Notes: generated by a model not told the origin, from the letters alone. A DNA stretch of 64,000 bases from VHCN01 sp964589935 (GCA_964589935.1 CAZPVD010000005.1:124001-188000); one strand, 5' to 3'; positions 34,969-44,965 are shown, counted from the stretch's first letter. Made by a program: numbers and translations.

Positions 34969-35538
34969 TCACGTTTTCTTGGGTTTGATTTCGCCGCTCA
35001 ACAGTCGTTCCAGTTCGCCGGCAAGTTTCAGTTCCTGCGCCCATTGCCTCAGGTAGTTTTTGTCCAGCGCTGTGGCTTGCACGGCCACGATGCCGGCTGC
35101 ATCGCCAAGCTGGCGGTCGGAAGGCGAGATGCGATTCCAGACGAGCTTGTGCAGGATGACATCCTCGGCGGTGGCAATCCACGCAGGTTCGCCGAACAGC
35201 GCGGCGGATGCGCGGCGCCGGAGCATTTCGCGGTCGAACGGTTCGGGCTTCGGCAGCCAGAAATCCACCTTCAGCGCGGAACGGGTGTCAATGGCGTTGA
35301 ATTGATGCGGTGGCTGATACGCGGCGCGCACGGCAGTTTCCTCGATGTAAAAATCTCCGCTGAATGCCTGGACGATGCGCGGCACGGCGGCCACCGGCAG
35401 TTGCACGACGAAGTCCAGATCGTGCGTGGTGCGCGGAATGCCCCAATAGTTGCTGGCCATCGAGCCGGTGAGGTAATAGGTCACCCCGCTCCGGTTCAAC
35501 CGGCGCAGACAATCCACGAGCAGTTCACGCTCGTTCAT
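34969..35538 (-). CDS. Nucleotidyltransferase-fold protein (MNT/AbiEii-like)
   Basis: A 189-residue protein with the pol-beta nucleotidyltransferase signature: YYLTGSMASNYWG (Gly25-Ser26), THDLDFVV (Asp40, Asp42) and LKVDFWLP (third Asp92). Proteins of this fold serve as toxins (AbiEii-type) or antitoxin-like modifiers in several toxin-antitoxin systems, and others have unknown roles. It overlaps by 4 bp the small gene upstream, which looks like a partner. No HEPN or AbiEi gene is beside it. Confidence 0.75.
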   Translation of the reverse strand: MNERELLVDCLRRLNRSGVTYYLTGSMASNYWGIPRTTHDLDFVVQLPVAAVPRIVQAFSGDFYIEETAVRAAYQPPHQFNAIDTRSALKVDFWLPKPEPFDREMLRRRASAALFGEPAWIATAEDVILHKLVWNRISPSDRQLGDAAGIVAVQATALDKNYLRQWAQELKLAGELERLLSGEIKPKKT

Positions 35539-35738
35539 GAGGCACGGGCAAGTTCGAGACGGTGACGGAGCAGGCGCTCGACTTCGGCGGCATCGGCATC
35601 GGGGTTTTGCCGGCGGATGCCTTCGCGGGCGATGTCGCAGGACATCTCGTGCAACTCAAGCGCGATGGCCAGCCGCTGCTCGCCGGACATTCGGCGGTAT
35701 CTCTCGATTTGCTTGTTTAATGCCGCTGCCGCATTCAT
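35535..35738 (-). CDS. Small partner protein of the nucleotidyltransferase
   Basis: A 67-residue, charged, helical protein: MSGEQRLAIALELHEMSCDI is followed by AREGIRRQNPDADAAEVERL. This pattern (MSxEQRLxxALxL, then a GIRxxxPxA segment) recurs as a short ORF beside nucleotidyltransferase genes in many bacteria. The 4-bp overlap with the next gene implies coupled expression. It could be the antitoxin or a regulatory partner; nothing enzymatic is visible. Confidence 0.7.
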   Translation of the reverse strand: MNAAAALNKQIERYRRMSGEQRLAIALELHEMSCDIAREGIRRQNPDADAAEVERLLRHRLELARAS

Positions 35739-35786
35739 GGAGATTCAATAATCCAATTCCCGACAGCTTACAACTTCGACTCTGTC

Positions 35787-37163
<1,377 letters not shown>

Positions 37164-37259
37164 GCCGGCAGAATGCGCGTCTGTCCCGCAGTGGTCAATG
37201 GCGTGAATGCGCCGAATTTGTTCTCCCGCTCACGACGGCAACTTGTTAAGACAGCCGGC

Positions 37260-38825
37260 ATGAAATCCCACCGCGCGCTTCTTGCTCTTTCGCTTGCCGC
37301 CGCGCTGCTCCCGTTCGCCGGCGATGTCTTCGCCGCGGAGGCTTCGCGGCCGAACATCCTCTTCATCTTCACCGACGACCACTCGCATCGCACGGTGAGT
37401 TGTTACGAGGAGGCGTATTCGTGGGTGCGCACGCCAAACATGGACCGGCTGGCGTCGCGCGGGGTGCGCTTCACGCACGCCTACATCGGCACGTGGTGCA
37501 TGCCGTCGCGCGCGACGATGCTCACGGGGCTGCACCAAACCAGCGTGCCGACGATGCGCATGGAGGGTGCGTATCCCGGCAGCACGTATGACGCCGCGCA
37601 ATGCCGCATGTGGCCGTCGGTGTTCCGCCAGGCCGGCTACTTTACCGGCCAGATCGGCAAGTGGCACACGGGCACGGATGACGGCTTTGGCCGCGAATGG
37701 GACTGGCAGCGCGTGTGGAACCGCCCTAAGTATCCTGAAAACGCGCCGAATTATTATTACGACCAGCTCATCACCTTCAACGGCGGCGAGACGAAGCTGG
37801 TGAAGGGTTACTCGACGGACAATTACACCGACTGGGCGATTGAGTTCATTCGCGGCCAGCATCGTCCCGCGGACAAGCCGTGGTATTTGTGGCTCTGCTA
37901 CGGTGGCGCGCATTCGCCCTACACGCCCGCCGACCGGCACAAGCAGGATTATCCCGGCGCGACAGCCCCGACGCCCGCGGACATCTACGCGCCGCGTCCT
38001 GGCAAGCCCGACTGGATGCAAAAGATCAACACCTGGGCGAAGGGGCCGAAGGGCGAGCCGGTGTTGCGCAAGGACGCAAAGGGCAAGGAAGTCGGCGACG
38101 ACGAATCCGTCGCGAAAGGCCGCACGCTGTCCGACTGGGTGCGGCAATACAACCAGGTCGTGCGCTCGCTGGACGAAGACATCGGACGCGTGCTCGCCGC
38201 GCTCGAAGAGAGCGGGCAGTTGCGGAACACCCTCGTCGTGTTCACCGCGGACCAGGGCTTCGCCTGGGGGCAGCACGGCTTCCGCCACAAGCTCGCGCCC
38301 TACGACGACAACCTGCGCAGCCCGCTCATCATCTCGATGCCCGGCACCGTTCCCGAAGGCAAGGTGTGCCGCTCGCCCGTCGGCGGCGTGGACCTCGTGC
38401 CGACGTTCTTCAGCTTCGCGAACCTGCCGCTGCCGTGGTCAATGCCCGGGCACGACCTCACGCCGCTGCTGAAAAATCCCGCCGCGCCGTGGCCACATCC
38501 GGTGCTGATGCCGTTCACGACGCACAATTTCGGCGCGGACACGGAGCATGTGCCGACTGATCCGGGGCATCTCTACCTCAACGACGTGCCGTGGTATCTC
38601 ATGCTCGTGAAGGACGGGCACAAATACATCCGCACGCTCATCGCCGGCGAGACGGAAGAACTCTACGACCTCAAGAACGATCCTGCGGAGCTGACGAACC
38701 TCGCGCAAGGCATGAAAAACAAAGTGAGGCTCGAAGAACTTCGCGAGGCAACGCTTGCCGAACTTCGCCGCACCGGTGCGAAGCTCGTGGATCATCTGCC
38801 GCCCGTTGGAACGAAAGCGAAGTAA
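37260..38825 (+). CDS. Secreted type I sulfatase
   Basis: A 521-residue arylsulfatase-family enzyme. After a signal peptide (ALLALSLAAALLPFAGDVFA) come PNILFIFTDDHSHRT with metal aspartates 39-40, the formylglycine site CMPSRATMLTG (Cys80), GKWHTG and VVFTADQG (DQG where DNG is more common). The C-terminal ETEELYDLKNDPAELTNLA is typical. Cys80 must be oxidised by a formylglycine-generating enzyme, not seen here. Sulfated polysaccharides are the usual substrate. The ATG at 37260 fits the signal peptide; the frame is open further upstream. Confidence 0.94.
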   Translation: MKSHRALLALSLAAALLPFAGDVFAAEASRPNILFIFTDDHSHRTVSCYEEAYSWVRTPNMDRLASRGVRFTHAYIGTWCMPSRATMLTGLHQTSVPTMRMEGAYPGSTYDAAQCRMWPSVFRQAGYFTGQIGKWHTGTDDGFGREWDWQRVWNRPKYPENAPNYYYDQLITFNGGETKLVKGYSTDNYTDWAIEFIRGQHRPADKPWYLWLCYGGAHSPYTPADRHKQDYPGATAPTPADIYAPRPGKPDWMQKINTWAKGPKGEPVLRKDAKGKEVGDDESVAKGRTLSDWVRQYNQVVRSLDEDIGRVLAALEESGQLRNTLVVFTADQGFAWGQHGFRHKLAPYDDNLRSPLIISMPGTVPEGKVCRSPVGGVDLVPTFFSFANLPLPWSMPGHDLTPLLKNPAAPWPHPVLMPFTTHNFGADTEHVPTDPGHLYLNDVPWYLMLVKDGHKYIRTLIAGETEELYDLKNDPAELTNLAQGMKNKVRLEELREATLAELRRTGAKLVDHLPPVGTKAK

Positions 38826-38899
38826 GCCGCCGCGGCGCGGGCGAGCGTGTTTCGGATGAATTCGTCGCTCATGTGTGTCGTTTAATTGACGACTCAATC

Positions 38900-39349
38900 A
38901 TGCACACACATTCGGAAAACCCGGCGTATTTTGTCACGCTGCGCGGGAAATGCGGCTCAATTTCGCACGGCTTCACCTTGATTGAATTCCTGGTTGTCAT
39001 TGCAATCGTCACGCTCGCGGGCGGCTGCAACAAGAACGCTCCTGTTCAAGAGAACAATCCCGTGGTCGCCCCGCCGCCTTCGGCTTCGGGCGCTACTGCG
39101 ACGCCCGTCACTCCGCCGCAACAGCCGCCGGCCATCGCTCCTGCTCCCGGTCAGGCCGCGCCAGAACCGACGTTGCAGGAGGCCACCGATGCACTGCGGG
39201 TCTGGTTGATGAAACGGCCCAACCTGCCGAAGGATCCCAACGAACTGATCGCGCAGGGTTTCATCAAGAAGCTGCCCACGCCGCCGCCGGGCAAGAAGCT
39301 CGCGATTGACCAGCAGCACTTCGCCGTTGTGTTCGTGGACAGCAAGTAG
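38900..39349 (+). CDS. Small exported protein with hybrid prepilin-type signal
   Basis: A protein of 149 residues. The N-terminus carries the type IV prepilin cleavage motif G-FTLIEFLVVIAIV, the usual form in Verrucomicrobiota pseudopilins, but the hydrophobic stretch is cut short by AGGC and a Pro/Ala-rich linker, as in a lipoprotein. The C-terminal 60 residues (LQEATDALRVWLMKRPNLPK onward) look like a small globular domain. No function is evident. The ATG at 38900 is chosen because upstream frame is antisense or overlaps the sulfatase gene. Confidence 0.75.
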   Translation: MHTHSENPAYFVTLRGKCGSISHGFTLIEFLVVIAIVTLAGGCNKNAPVQENNPVVAPPPSASGATATPVTPPQQPPAIAPAPGQAAPEPTLQEATDALRVWLMKRPNLPKDPNELIAQGFIKKLPTPPPGKKLAIDQQHFAVVFVDSK

Positions 39350-39356
39350 CCGGCGT

Positions 39357-41939
39357 CTAGCCTCCGTCCGCAGGTTTGTCTGACTTCGCCGCAGTGTCGT
39401 GTGCGATCGTGCCCGGTTCCATCTTCACCAGTTCCATCGCCTTCGCCACGTCGTCGAGCAGAACGGAGATGATGCGTTGCAACGCGCGCTGTTCCTCGCG
39501 GAAGAACAACGCGAGCGCCGGCAGCGCGACGAACAAAAACGCGAGCCACCACAGCGATTCGCCGAGCACGCCGATGAGCAGCACCTCGAAGCCGAGCGTG
39601 GCCCAGAACGTCACATGCGCGAGCAGGCTCCAGCCCGTGCGCAGGCGGCAGCGCAGCAGGCTGCGCCCGCGCGGATGCAGTTCCGTCGCAGTCGTCAGTT
39701 GCAGGCGGCACCAGCGGCTGCCGAAGACTTCCACGTCGAACCCGCTCCAGCCCGCGTCGGCCTTGTTCTGCCAGCCCTGCGTGTCGAGGCGTTCGATGAC
39801 GCTGCGGAGAAATTGCATCCGGTCGAGTCCGCGCTCGGCCCAGTAGTGAAGTTCGCCGAACGGGCGCTTCACCTTTTTCAAGGTGAGCGAGTCGAGCGTT
39901 TCGTGCGCGGAGAGCGGCGTCTGGCGCAACGTGAGGCGTTCCGCGTAGCGCGCCCAGCCGCGAACAATGGGCTGGAGGAAGAACAGCAGCGCCACGAGCG
40001 GACGCGACCAGAAGCGAATTTTGCGCTTCGGCAGTTCCGCCTGCCACGCCGCGGCGACGCAAAGCCCAAGCGACATGAGCAGGCTCGTGACGCCGAGCAG
40101 CAGCAGCAAATGAAACCTCACGCCGGCGAGCGACCCGCCGAGCGTGAGCAGCGGCAGTGTGACGAGCACGTGATATTCGAGGCTCGTGAGCAGCATGGGC
40201 GCGTGGTTCGGCGCGCTTGCGTAGATGGATTGGAACAGCCCGCTGCCGAACGTGCCGTGGTAAATCATCTCGCGCCGCGTCACGAGGCCGAGCTTCGCCG
40301 AGCTGTAGATGCGGCCCTGCCACAGGCTGCCGCCGATGGCGTTGAAGTATTCCGGATGCTTGCGCACGAGCAGCGCCTCGGCCGCGCCGTAGCCGCGTTG
40401 CTGCTTCAGGTAAGCCGCGACCGTTGAACGGCGGTAATGCCACACAAAGCCCGCCGCGCTGAACCCGATCTTCCGCCCGTTCTGCTGCAGCCGCCAGCAC
40501 ACGTCCACATCGTCGCCCGCCGCGCGGAAAATCGGATCGAAGCCGCCGGCCTCGACCAGCGCCCATTTGTAGAACGCCATGTTGCAGCCGGGAATGTGCT
40601 CGGCCACGCGGTCGGTGAGCATCACGTGCGCCGGGCCGCCGGGCGAAACCATCACGGCGGCGGCAACCCACGAATCCTCCGGCGGCAGGAAATTATGCCC
40701 GCCGATGCCGGCGAAATCGCTGCGCAACAAATCGCCGACGAGATAATGCAGCCAGTCCTCGTCCGCGCGACAGTCGCTGTCGGTGAAGGCCACGATCTCG
40801 CCGCGCGCGGCGGCGATGCCGGTGTTGCGCGCCACGGACAGGCCGCGGTTCTGCTCGTGGCGGATGCAGCGCACACCCTTGTGCAGCGCGGCGATCTGCG
40901 CCGTGTCGTCCGTCGAGCCGTCGTCCACGAGGATGACCTCGTAGTTGGGATAGTTCAGCCGTTCGAGCGACGCGAGGCAGGACTTGAGCGTGCGCGCGCC
41001 GTTGTAACTCGCGACGACGACGGAAACTTTTGGCGTGCTTGGCAGCGGGAAATACGGCGCGGCGCGGAACATTTCGCGCACAACGGCGGCGCTTTCCTTC
41101 GGCTCGCGCGTGCGTGTCGTGACGCCGAACGCCCAATCCGTGATCTGCCGTCCGTCCGTGTGCCAGTCGTCGGTGTAGCTGAACACAATCGTGCCCGCGA
41201 GTCCGGCGCGGAACGCCGTCTCGATCTGCCAGCGCAGGAACTCGCACTTCGCAGCCTCGCCCTCGCGCACTGAGTCCATGCCGAATTCGCCGAGCATCAG
41301 CGGCTTCGAGTCCGCGACCATCTGCAGCCGCGCGAGGTAGTTCTCGAACGGCTTCTGGTTGTGCAGATAGACGTTGAACGTGAGGAAATCCACGTTCTGC
41401 GGACGCAAAAATTCCGTCGGCGGAAAATTCGCAAACGTGCAGAGCAGCTCGGAATCCTCGGCCTTCGCGACATCCACAAGCTCGTCAATGAAATCCGCGA
41501 CCGCGCGCGCGCCGCTCCAGCGCGCGATGTCGGCGGGAATCTCGTTCACGACGCACAGCGCAAAGACGGCCGGGTGCTTCGCGCACAGCCGCGCGGCCTC
41601 GGCGACCGCGGCGCGTGCCTTCGCGCGCTGATCGGCGGAGTCGAGGAAGCACAGGTGCTTGGCCCACGGCACGTCCACGAGCACGCGCAGCCCGTGCTCG
41701 GCGGCGAGGTGCAGGAACCAGCGCGGCGGGATTTCGTAGATGCGGATGACGTTTGCGCCCAGCCCGCGGATTTGCGCGAAGTCGAGCGTGGCCTGCACGC
41801 GCTCGGGAAACGGCTCGCCCGCCGCGTTCGGCGCGAACGGCCCGTAGCTGAGCCCCTTGACGTAAAACTTTTTATCCCCGGCGCGGAAGAACTTTCCGTC
41901 CACGCTCACGCGCGGCATCGGGGAGAGGTTGGCGGCCAT
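39357..41939 (-). CDS. Fusion of glycoside-hydrolase-like barrel and GT2 glycosyltransferase
   Basis: About 860 residues. Residues 20-300 form a clan-A glycoside hydrolase-like barrel (FYVKGLSYGPFAPN; acid/base candidate in VNEIPADI; nucleophile candidate in LMLGEFGMDS). A family 2 glycosyltransferase follows (VSVVVASYNGARTLKSCL, VDDGSTDDT, TDSDCRADED), then several membrane helices and a C-terminal helical region. One polypeptide thus carries a hydrolase-like and a transferase-like part, suggesting synthesis or trimming of an exopolysaccharide. I use the ATG at 41939; an upstream GTG at 41975 adds 12 residues. It lies convergent to the prepilin-like gene. Confidence 0.88.
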   Translation of the reverse strand: MAANLSPMPRVSVDGKFFRAGDKKFYVKGLSYGPFAPNAAGEPFPERVQATLDFAQIRGLGANVIRIYEIPPRWFLHLAAEHGLRVLVDVPWAKHLCFLDSADQRAKARAAVAEAARLCAKHPAVFALCVVNEIPADIARWSGARAVADFIDELVDVAKAEDSELLCTFANFPPTEFLRPQNVDFLTFNVYLHNQKPFENYLARLQMVADSKPLMLGEFGMDSVREGEAAKCEFLRWQIETAFRAGLAGTIVFSYTDDWHTDGRQITDWAFGVTTRTREPKESAAVVREMFRAAPYFPLPSTPKVSVVVASYNGARTLKSCLASLERLNYPNYEVILVDDGSTDDTAQIAALHKGVRCIRHEQNRGLSVARNTGIAAARGEIVAFTDSDCRADEDWLHYLVGDLLRSDFAGIGGHNFLPPEDSWVAAAVMVSPGGPAHVMLTDRVAEHIPGCNMAFYKWALVEAGGFDPIFRAAGDDVDVCWRLQQNGRKIGFSAAGFVWHYRRSTVAAYLKQQRGYGAAEALLVRKHPEYFNAIGGSLWQGRIYSSAKLGLVTRREMIYHGTFGSGLFQSIYASAPNHAPMLLTSLEYHVLVTLPLLTLGGSLAGVRFHLLLLLGVTSLLMSLGLCVAAAWQAELPKRKIRFWSRPLVALLFFLQPIVRGWARYAERLTLRQTPLSAHETLDSLTLKKVKRPFGELHYWAERGLDRMQFLRSVIERLDTQGWQNKADAGWSGFDVEVFGSRWCRLQLTTATELHPRGRSLLRCRLRTGWSLLAHVTFWATLGFEVLLIGVLGESLWWLAFLFVALPALALFFREEQRALQRIISVLLDDVAKAMELVKMEPGTIAHDTAAKSDKPADGG

Positions 41940-42080
41940 TGTGTCTTGGACGGCGCAGGGAAAGCGCGCCGTCACGGGGACTTCTACGGAAACCGGCGCG
42001 GGGTTTCAAGGCCGGTGAACTGCGAAGACGACAATTCTGCGCGTGCTGCGGCAACCATTTGCAGAACGGCGCGTGGAAAA

Positions 42081-43190
42081 TCACTTCTCCACTTTTTTGC
42101 CCGCGTCCTCCCAGCCGTAGAAGCCGGGCGCAAGATCGAAGAGCGTCGTGAAGCCCATCGTAGACATCTTCGCGCAGGCGCGCGCGCTGCGCACGCCAGC
42201 GGCGCAGTGGACGAGATACGTTTTGTCCTTGTCCAGCTTGGCGGCCTTCTCCGCGAAGTCCGGCGTGCCCACGTCAATGTTCACCGCGCCCGCGATGTGG
42301 CCCGCCTTGAACTCGTCCGCCGTTCGCACGTCGAGCACGACGTTGTTTTTATTGGCCATAAGTTTTTCAAATTCATCCAGGCCGACGCGCTGGACGTTGG
42401 CCTTCGGCGGGGCGGATTTTTCCACGCGCTTCCCGTCGGCTGCGGCGGGCACGGGCTTGTCGAGTCCCCAGAAAATCGCGTTCACGATGAGCGTGCGGAA
42501 CGCCGGCACGTCGAAGTCCGCCGGGTGTCCGAGCGACGTGTAGAAGACGCGGCCGGCGTGAAAGGTATGCGTCCACGCGACCGGCTCGGTGGGCTTGCCG
42601 GTGATGGTGCCGAAGAGCAGCGGCGTGGAGCCTTCAGGCAGCGGCGCGTTTTTGTAGAGCGAGCCGCTCATTGTGAACTCCGCCGGCACGCCCTTCAGGA
42701 TCGGGTGGCCCGCGGTGCCGGGCGCCACGCGGATGGTCGGCATCAGATTGCCCGGATAATGATTCTGATAATTGCCGCCGAGCACCTCGTGGTCCCATTC
42801 CTTCCAGTTCTGGAACGCGTGGCTCGCTGTGCGGATGCCGACGATGGGCCGGCCCGACTCGGCGAACTTGCGGAAGCGGGCAAGCTGTTCCTCCGGCAGC
42901 GTCATGCGGCGGATGAAGATGACCGCGAGGTCTGCGGTGTCGAGCGCTTCGAGGCCGGCGATGGTCTGCTCGTTCGTGTTCGCGGGCCGCGCGAGATAGA
43001 CGCAGTTCAACGGGTAGTTCGCTTCAAGGAACTTCTTGAACGCCGGCAGCGTCTCGGCCGAGTGATACTCGAACTCGCCGCTGACGAGGACGATGGTGGG
43101 CTTCTTCGCGGGCGCGGCTGCGTGCGAGGCGACGACGGCGGCGGCGAAGGCAAGCATTGCGGGAAGCAGGAGGCGATGTGCGGTTTTCAT
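42081..43190 (-). CDS. Exported ThuA-domain protein fused to rhodanese
   Basis: A 369-residue protein with signal peptide (RLLLPAMLAFAAAVVASHA). Residues 30-235 are a ThuA-like (trehalose utilisation, glutamine-amidotransferase-fold) domain: TIVLVSGEFEYHSAETLPAFKKF near the start and HTFHAGRVFYTSLGHPADF near the end. A rhodanese-like domain follows (about 265-369) with DVRTADEFKAGHIAGAVNI and the active-site loop HCAAGVRSARA. ThuA-like proteins are numerous in this phylum; a fused rhodanese is unusual. The start at 43190 fits the signal peptide. Confidence 0.88.
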   Translation of the reverse strand: MKTAHRLLLPAMLAFAAAVVASHAAAPAKKPTIVLVSGEFEYHSAETLPAFKKFLEANYPLNCVYLARPANTNEQTIAGLEALDTADLAVIFIRRMTLPEEQLARFRKFAESGRPIVGIRTASHAFQNWKEWDHEVLGGNYQNHYPGNLMPTIRVAPGTAGHPILKGVPAEFTMSGSLYKNAPLPEGSTPLLFGTITGKPTEPVAWTHTFHAGRVFYTSLGHPADFDVPAFRTLIVNAIFWGLDKPVPAAADGKRVEKSAPPKANVQRVGLDEFEKLMANKNNVVLDVRTADEFKAGHIAGAVNIDVGTPDFAEKAAKLDKDKTYLVHCAAGVRSARACAKMSTMGFTTLFDLAPGFYGWEDAGKKVEK

Positions 43191-43319
43191 GGCAAAGTCC
43201 GGCGAACCAGACGCGGCATCGGGCGGCGCGGTTGCAGGGTGGTGCAGTGTTGCGGCGCCGGGCGCGGCTGTCGAGCGCGGATTGCGACCGGGAATAAAGT
43301 GTGGCCCGTCGCTTCCTAC

Positions 43320-43333
43320 GTAGAGAACTCTAC
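43320..43333. promoter_or_regulatory. Short inverted repeat in the divergent region before the cupredoxin gene
   Basis: GTAGAG and CTCTAC flank AA, giving a perfect 6-bp inverted repeat 54 bp before the cupredoxin start and within the 196-bp divergent gap. It could be an operator for either gene, but such repeats also occur by chance, and no promoter boxes are convincing. Confidence 0.25.
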
Positions 43334-43386
43334 TTGTCCGCGCATTGCGGAGGTGTTCCAATTTGCAGAGAATCAAACATCGTCAC

Positions 43387-44232
43387 ATGAACCGGGCCAT
43401 CTCACACGCCATCCGTCTGGCACTCGTGCTGGGCGCGCTCGCGGGCTTCAGTGCAAGGGCTGCGACGATAACTGTCACGATGGTAAACACCAGATTCTCC
43501 CCGGCGTCAGTTACAATTAACACTGGAGACACCATTGTCTGGACGAACGCAGATTTTCTCACGCACAACGTCACAAGCACGAGCAGTCCGTCATTTACGA
43601 GTTCAGGCAACTTCGGCCCTGGCGGCTCTTACAGTTTCACATTCACCATCGCGGCAACTTACAGTTACGTCTGCACTATTCATCCGGGGATGACGGGCAC
43701 CGTCATCGTCCAAGCTGCCAACCAGCCGCCGGCCGTGGGCATCACGTCCCCGACGAATGGAATGAAAGTTCTCGCCGGCACGACCCAGACAATTCAGGCG
43801 ACGGCGACCGACAGCGACGGCACGGTCACGAAGGTGGATTTCTACGCTAGCGGTAATTTTCTCGGCACCGTTTCGGCGCAGCCGTTCAACCTCACGGTCA
43901 CGAACATTCCCGCGGGCAACTTCGCGCTCACCGCCGTCGCCTACGATAACGCCGGCGCGAGCAACATCTCCGCCGCGGTCAACATCCAGTCGCTCACGAA
44001 CGCCACGCTCGTGCCCGACCCCGCGCTGCCCAATCAGCCCGCGTTCCACATCGCGAACTCCGTGCCGGGGCAGACCTACTTCATTGACGCGCTGACAAAT
44101 TTCACGGGCGCGTTCGGCGCGCGCTGGTTCCCCATCGCGACGAACACCGCACCGAGCGGCGACTTCACGTTCAGCGACGCCGTCGTGCCCGCCGGGCTGC
44201 CGCGCCTCTACCGCGTGCGGCAGACGTATTGA
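43387..44232 (+). CDS. Exported cupredoxin with Ig-like and C-terminal domains
   Basis: A 281-residue exported protein. After a signal peptide come a plastocyanin-like domain (about 26-110) with type I copper ligands His60, Cys96, His99 and Met102 (VCTIHPGM), an Ig-like domain (about 113-200, PPAVGITSPTNGMKVLAG) and a C-terminal beta-rich part typical of Verrucomicrobiota surface proteins (QTYFIDALTNFTGAFGARW). It would carry electrons in the periplasm or at the surface. The start at 43387 is chosen because the signal peptide begins there. It lies beside, and divergent from, the ThuA-rhodanese gene. Confidence 0.85.
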   Translation: MNRAISHAIRLALVLGALAGFSARAATITVTMVNTRFSPASVTINTGDTIVWTNADFLTHNVTSTSSPSFTSSGNFGPGGSYSFTFTIAATYSYVCTIHPGMTGTVIVQAANQPPAVGITSPTNGMKVLAGTTQTIQATATDSDGTVTKVDFYASGNFLGTVSAQPFNLTVTNIPAGNFALTAVAYDNAGASNISAAVNIQSLTNATLVPDPALPNQPAFHIANSVPGQTYFIDALTNFTGAFGARWFPIATNTAPSGDFTFSDAVVPAGLPRLYRVRQTY

Positions 44233-44262
44233 CGCCGGCGCCGCGCGAGTCATCCTCGCCGC

Positions 44263-44934
44263 GTGACGACGCTCATCATCGCCACGCGCAACGCGCACAA
44301 AGTCGCCGAAATCCGCGCCATCCTCGGCGAAGGCTTCCGCTGCCTCGCGCTGAATGACTTCCCCGGCGCGCCCGCCGCGGTCGAGGACGCCGCCACATTC
44401 GAGGGCAACGCCGCGAAAAAGGCGCGGTCGCTCGCGGAATGGCTCGTTGAAACGCGGAACGCGGAGTTCGGAACGCGGAATGACGGGCGGACTTTCGTGC
44501 TCGCGGATGATTCAGGACTCGAAGTGGACGCGCTCGGCTGCGCGCCGGGAGTCCACTCGGCGCGCTTCGCCGCGATGGAAACCCTCGCTTCCGCCGGCAA
44601 CTCCACCGACGCGGACAACAACGCCAAACTGCTGCGCCTGCTCGCGGATGTTCCCGCCGCGAAACGCACCGCGCGATTCCGCTGCGCACTTGCGCTCGTG
44701 CAAGTGAAGCCGTCAGCAGTCGGCGCTCCGCAATACTTCAGCGGCGCGTGCGAGGGCCGTATGGAGTTCGCGCCGCGTGGCGCGGGCGGCTTCGGCTACG
44801 ATCCGTTGTTCGTGCCGGATGGTTTCACGCAGTCCTTCGCCGAGCTTGGCGAGGACACGAAGAACAAGTTGAGCCACCGCGCGAAGGCGCTGGCGAAGCT
44901 GCGCGAGTGGTTCGCCGCGCAGCGAGGCGGTTGA
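44263..44934 (+). CDS. rdgB: XTP/dITP diphosphatase RdgB/HAM1
   Basis: Nucleotide pool house-cleaning enzyme that hydrolyses dITP, XTP and ITP. Start TLIIATRNAHKVAEIR, DDSGLEVDALGCAPGVHSAR with the catalytic Asp near 82-83, GGFGYDPLFVPDG and KNKLSHRAKALAK all match. Between AEWLV and TFVLADDSG the protein holds about 14 extra residues (ETRNAEFGTRNDG), which are encoded by heptamer repeats. The start is a GTG at 44263. It is 30 bp downstream of the cupredoxin gene and 31 bp before the DUF5069 gene. Confidence 0.94.
   Translation: MTTLIIATRNAHKVAEIRAILGEGFRCLALNDFPGAPAAVEDAATFEGNAAKKARSLAEWLVETRNAEFGTRNDGRTFVLADDSGLEVDALGCAPGVHSARFAAMETLASAGNSTDADNNAKLLRLLADVPAAKRTARFRCALALVQVKPSAVGAPQYFSGACEGRMEFAPRGAGGFGYDPLFVPDGFTQSFAELGEDTKNKLSHRAKALAKLREWFAAQRGG
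44451..44485. repeat. Heptamer array in rdgB
   Basis: Units AACGCGG, AACGCGG, AGTTCGG, AACGCGG, AATGACG. The array encodes the extra loop (about residues 62-75) in RdgB. If homologues lack these residues, the insertion is near 42 bp, which is six heptamers and fourteen codons, so period 7 and reading frame agree. Confidence 0.82.
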
Positions 44935-44965
44935 CAGTTTTGCCGCGCGCTCGCAACCTTCGCGC

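Noticed and set aside
41361..43520. 719-codon open frame on the + strand
   Set aside because: It runs antisense through the glycosyltransferase and ThuA-rhodanese genes and shows no domain.
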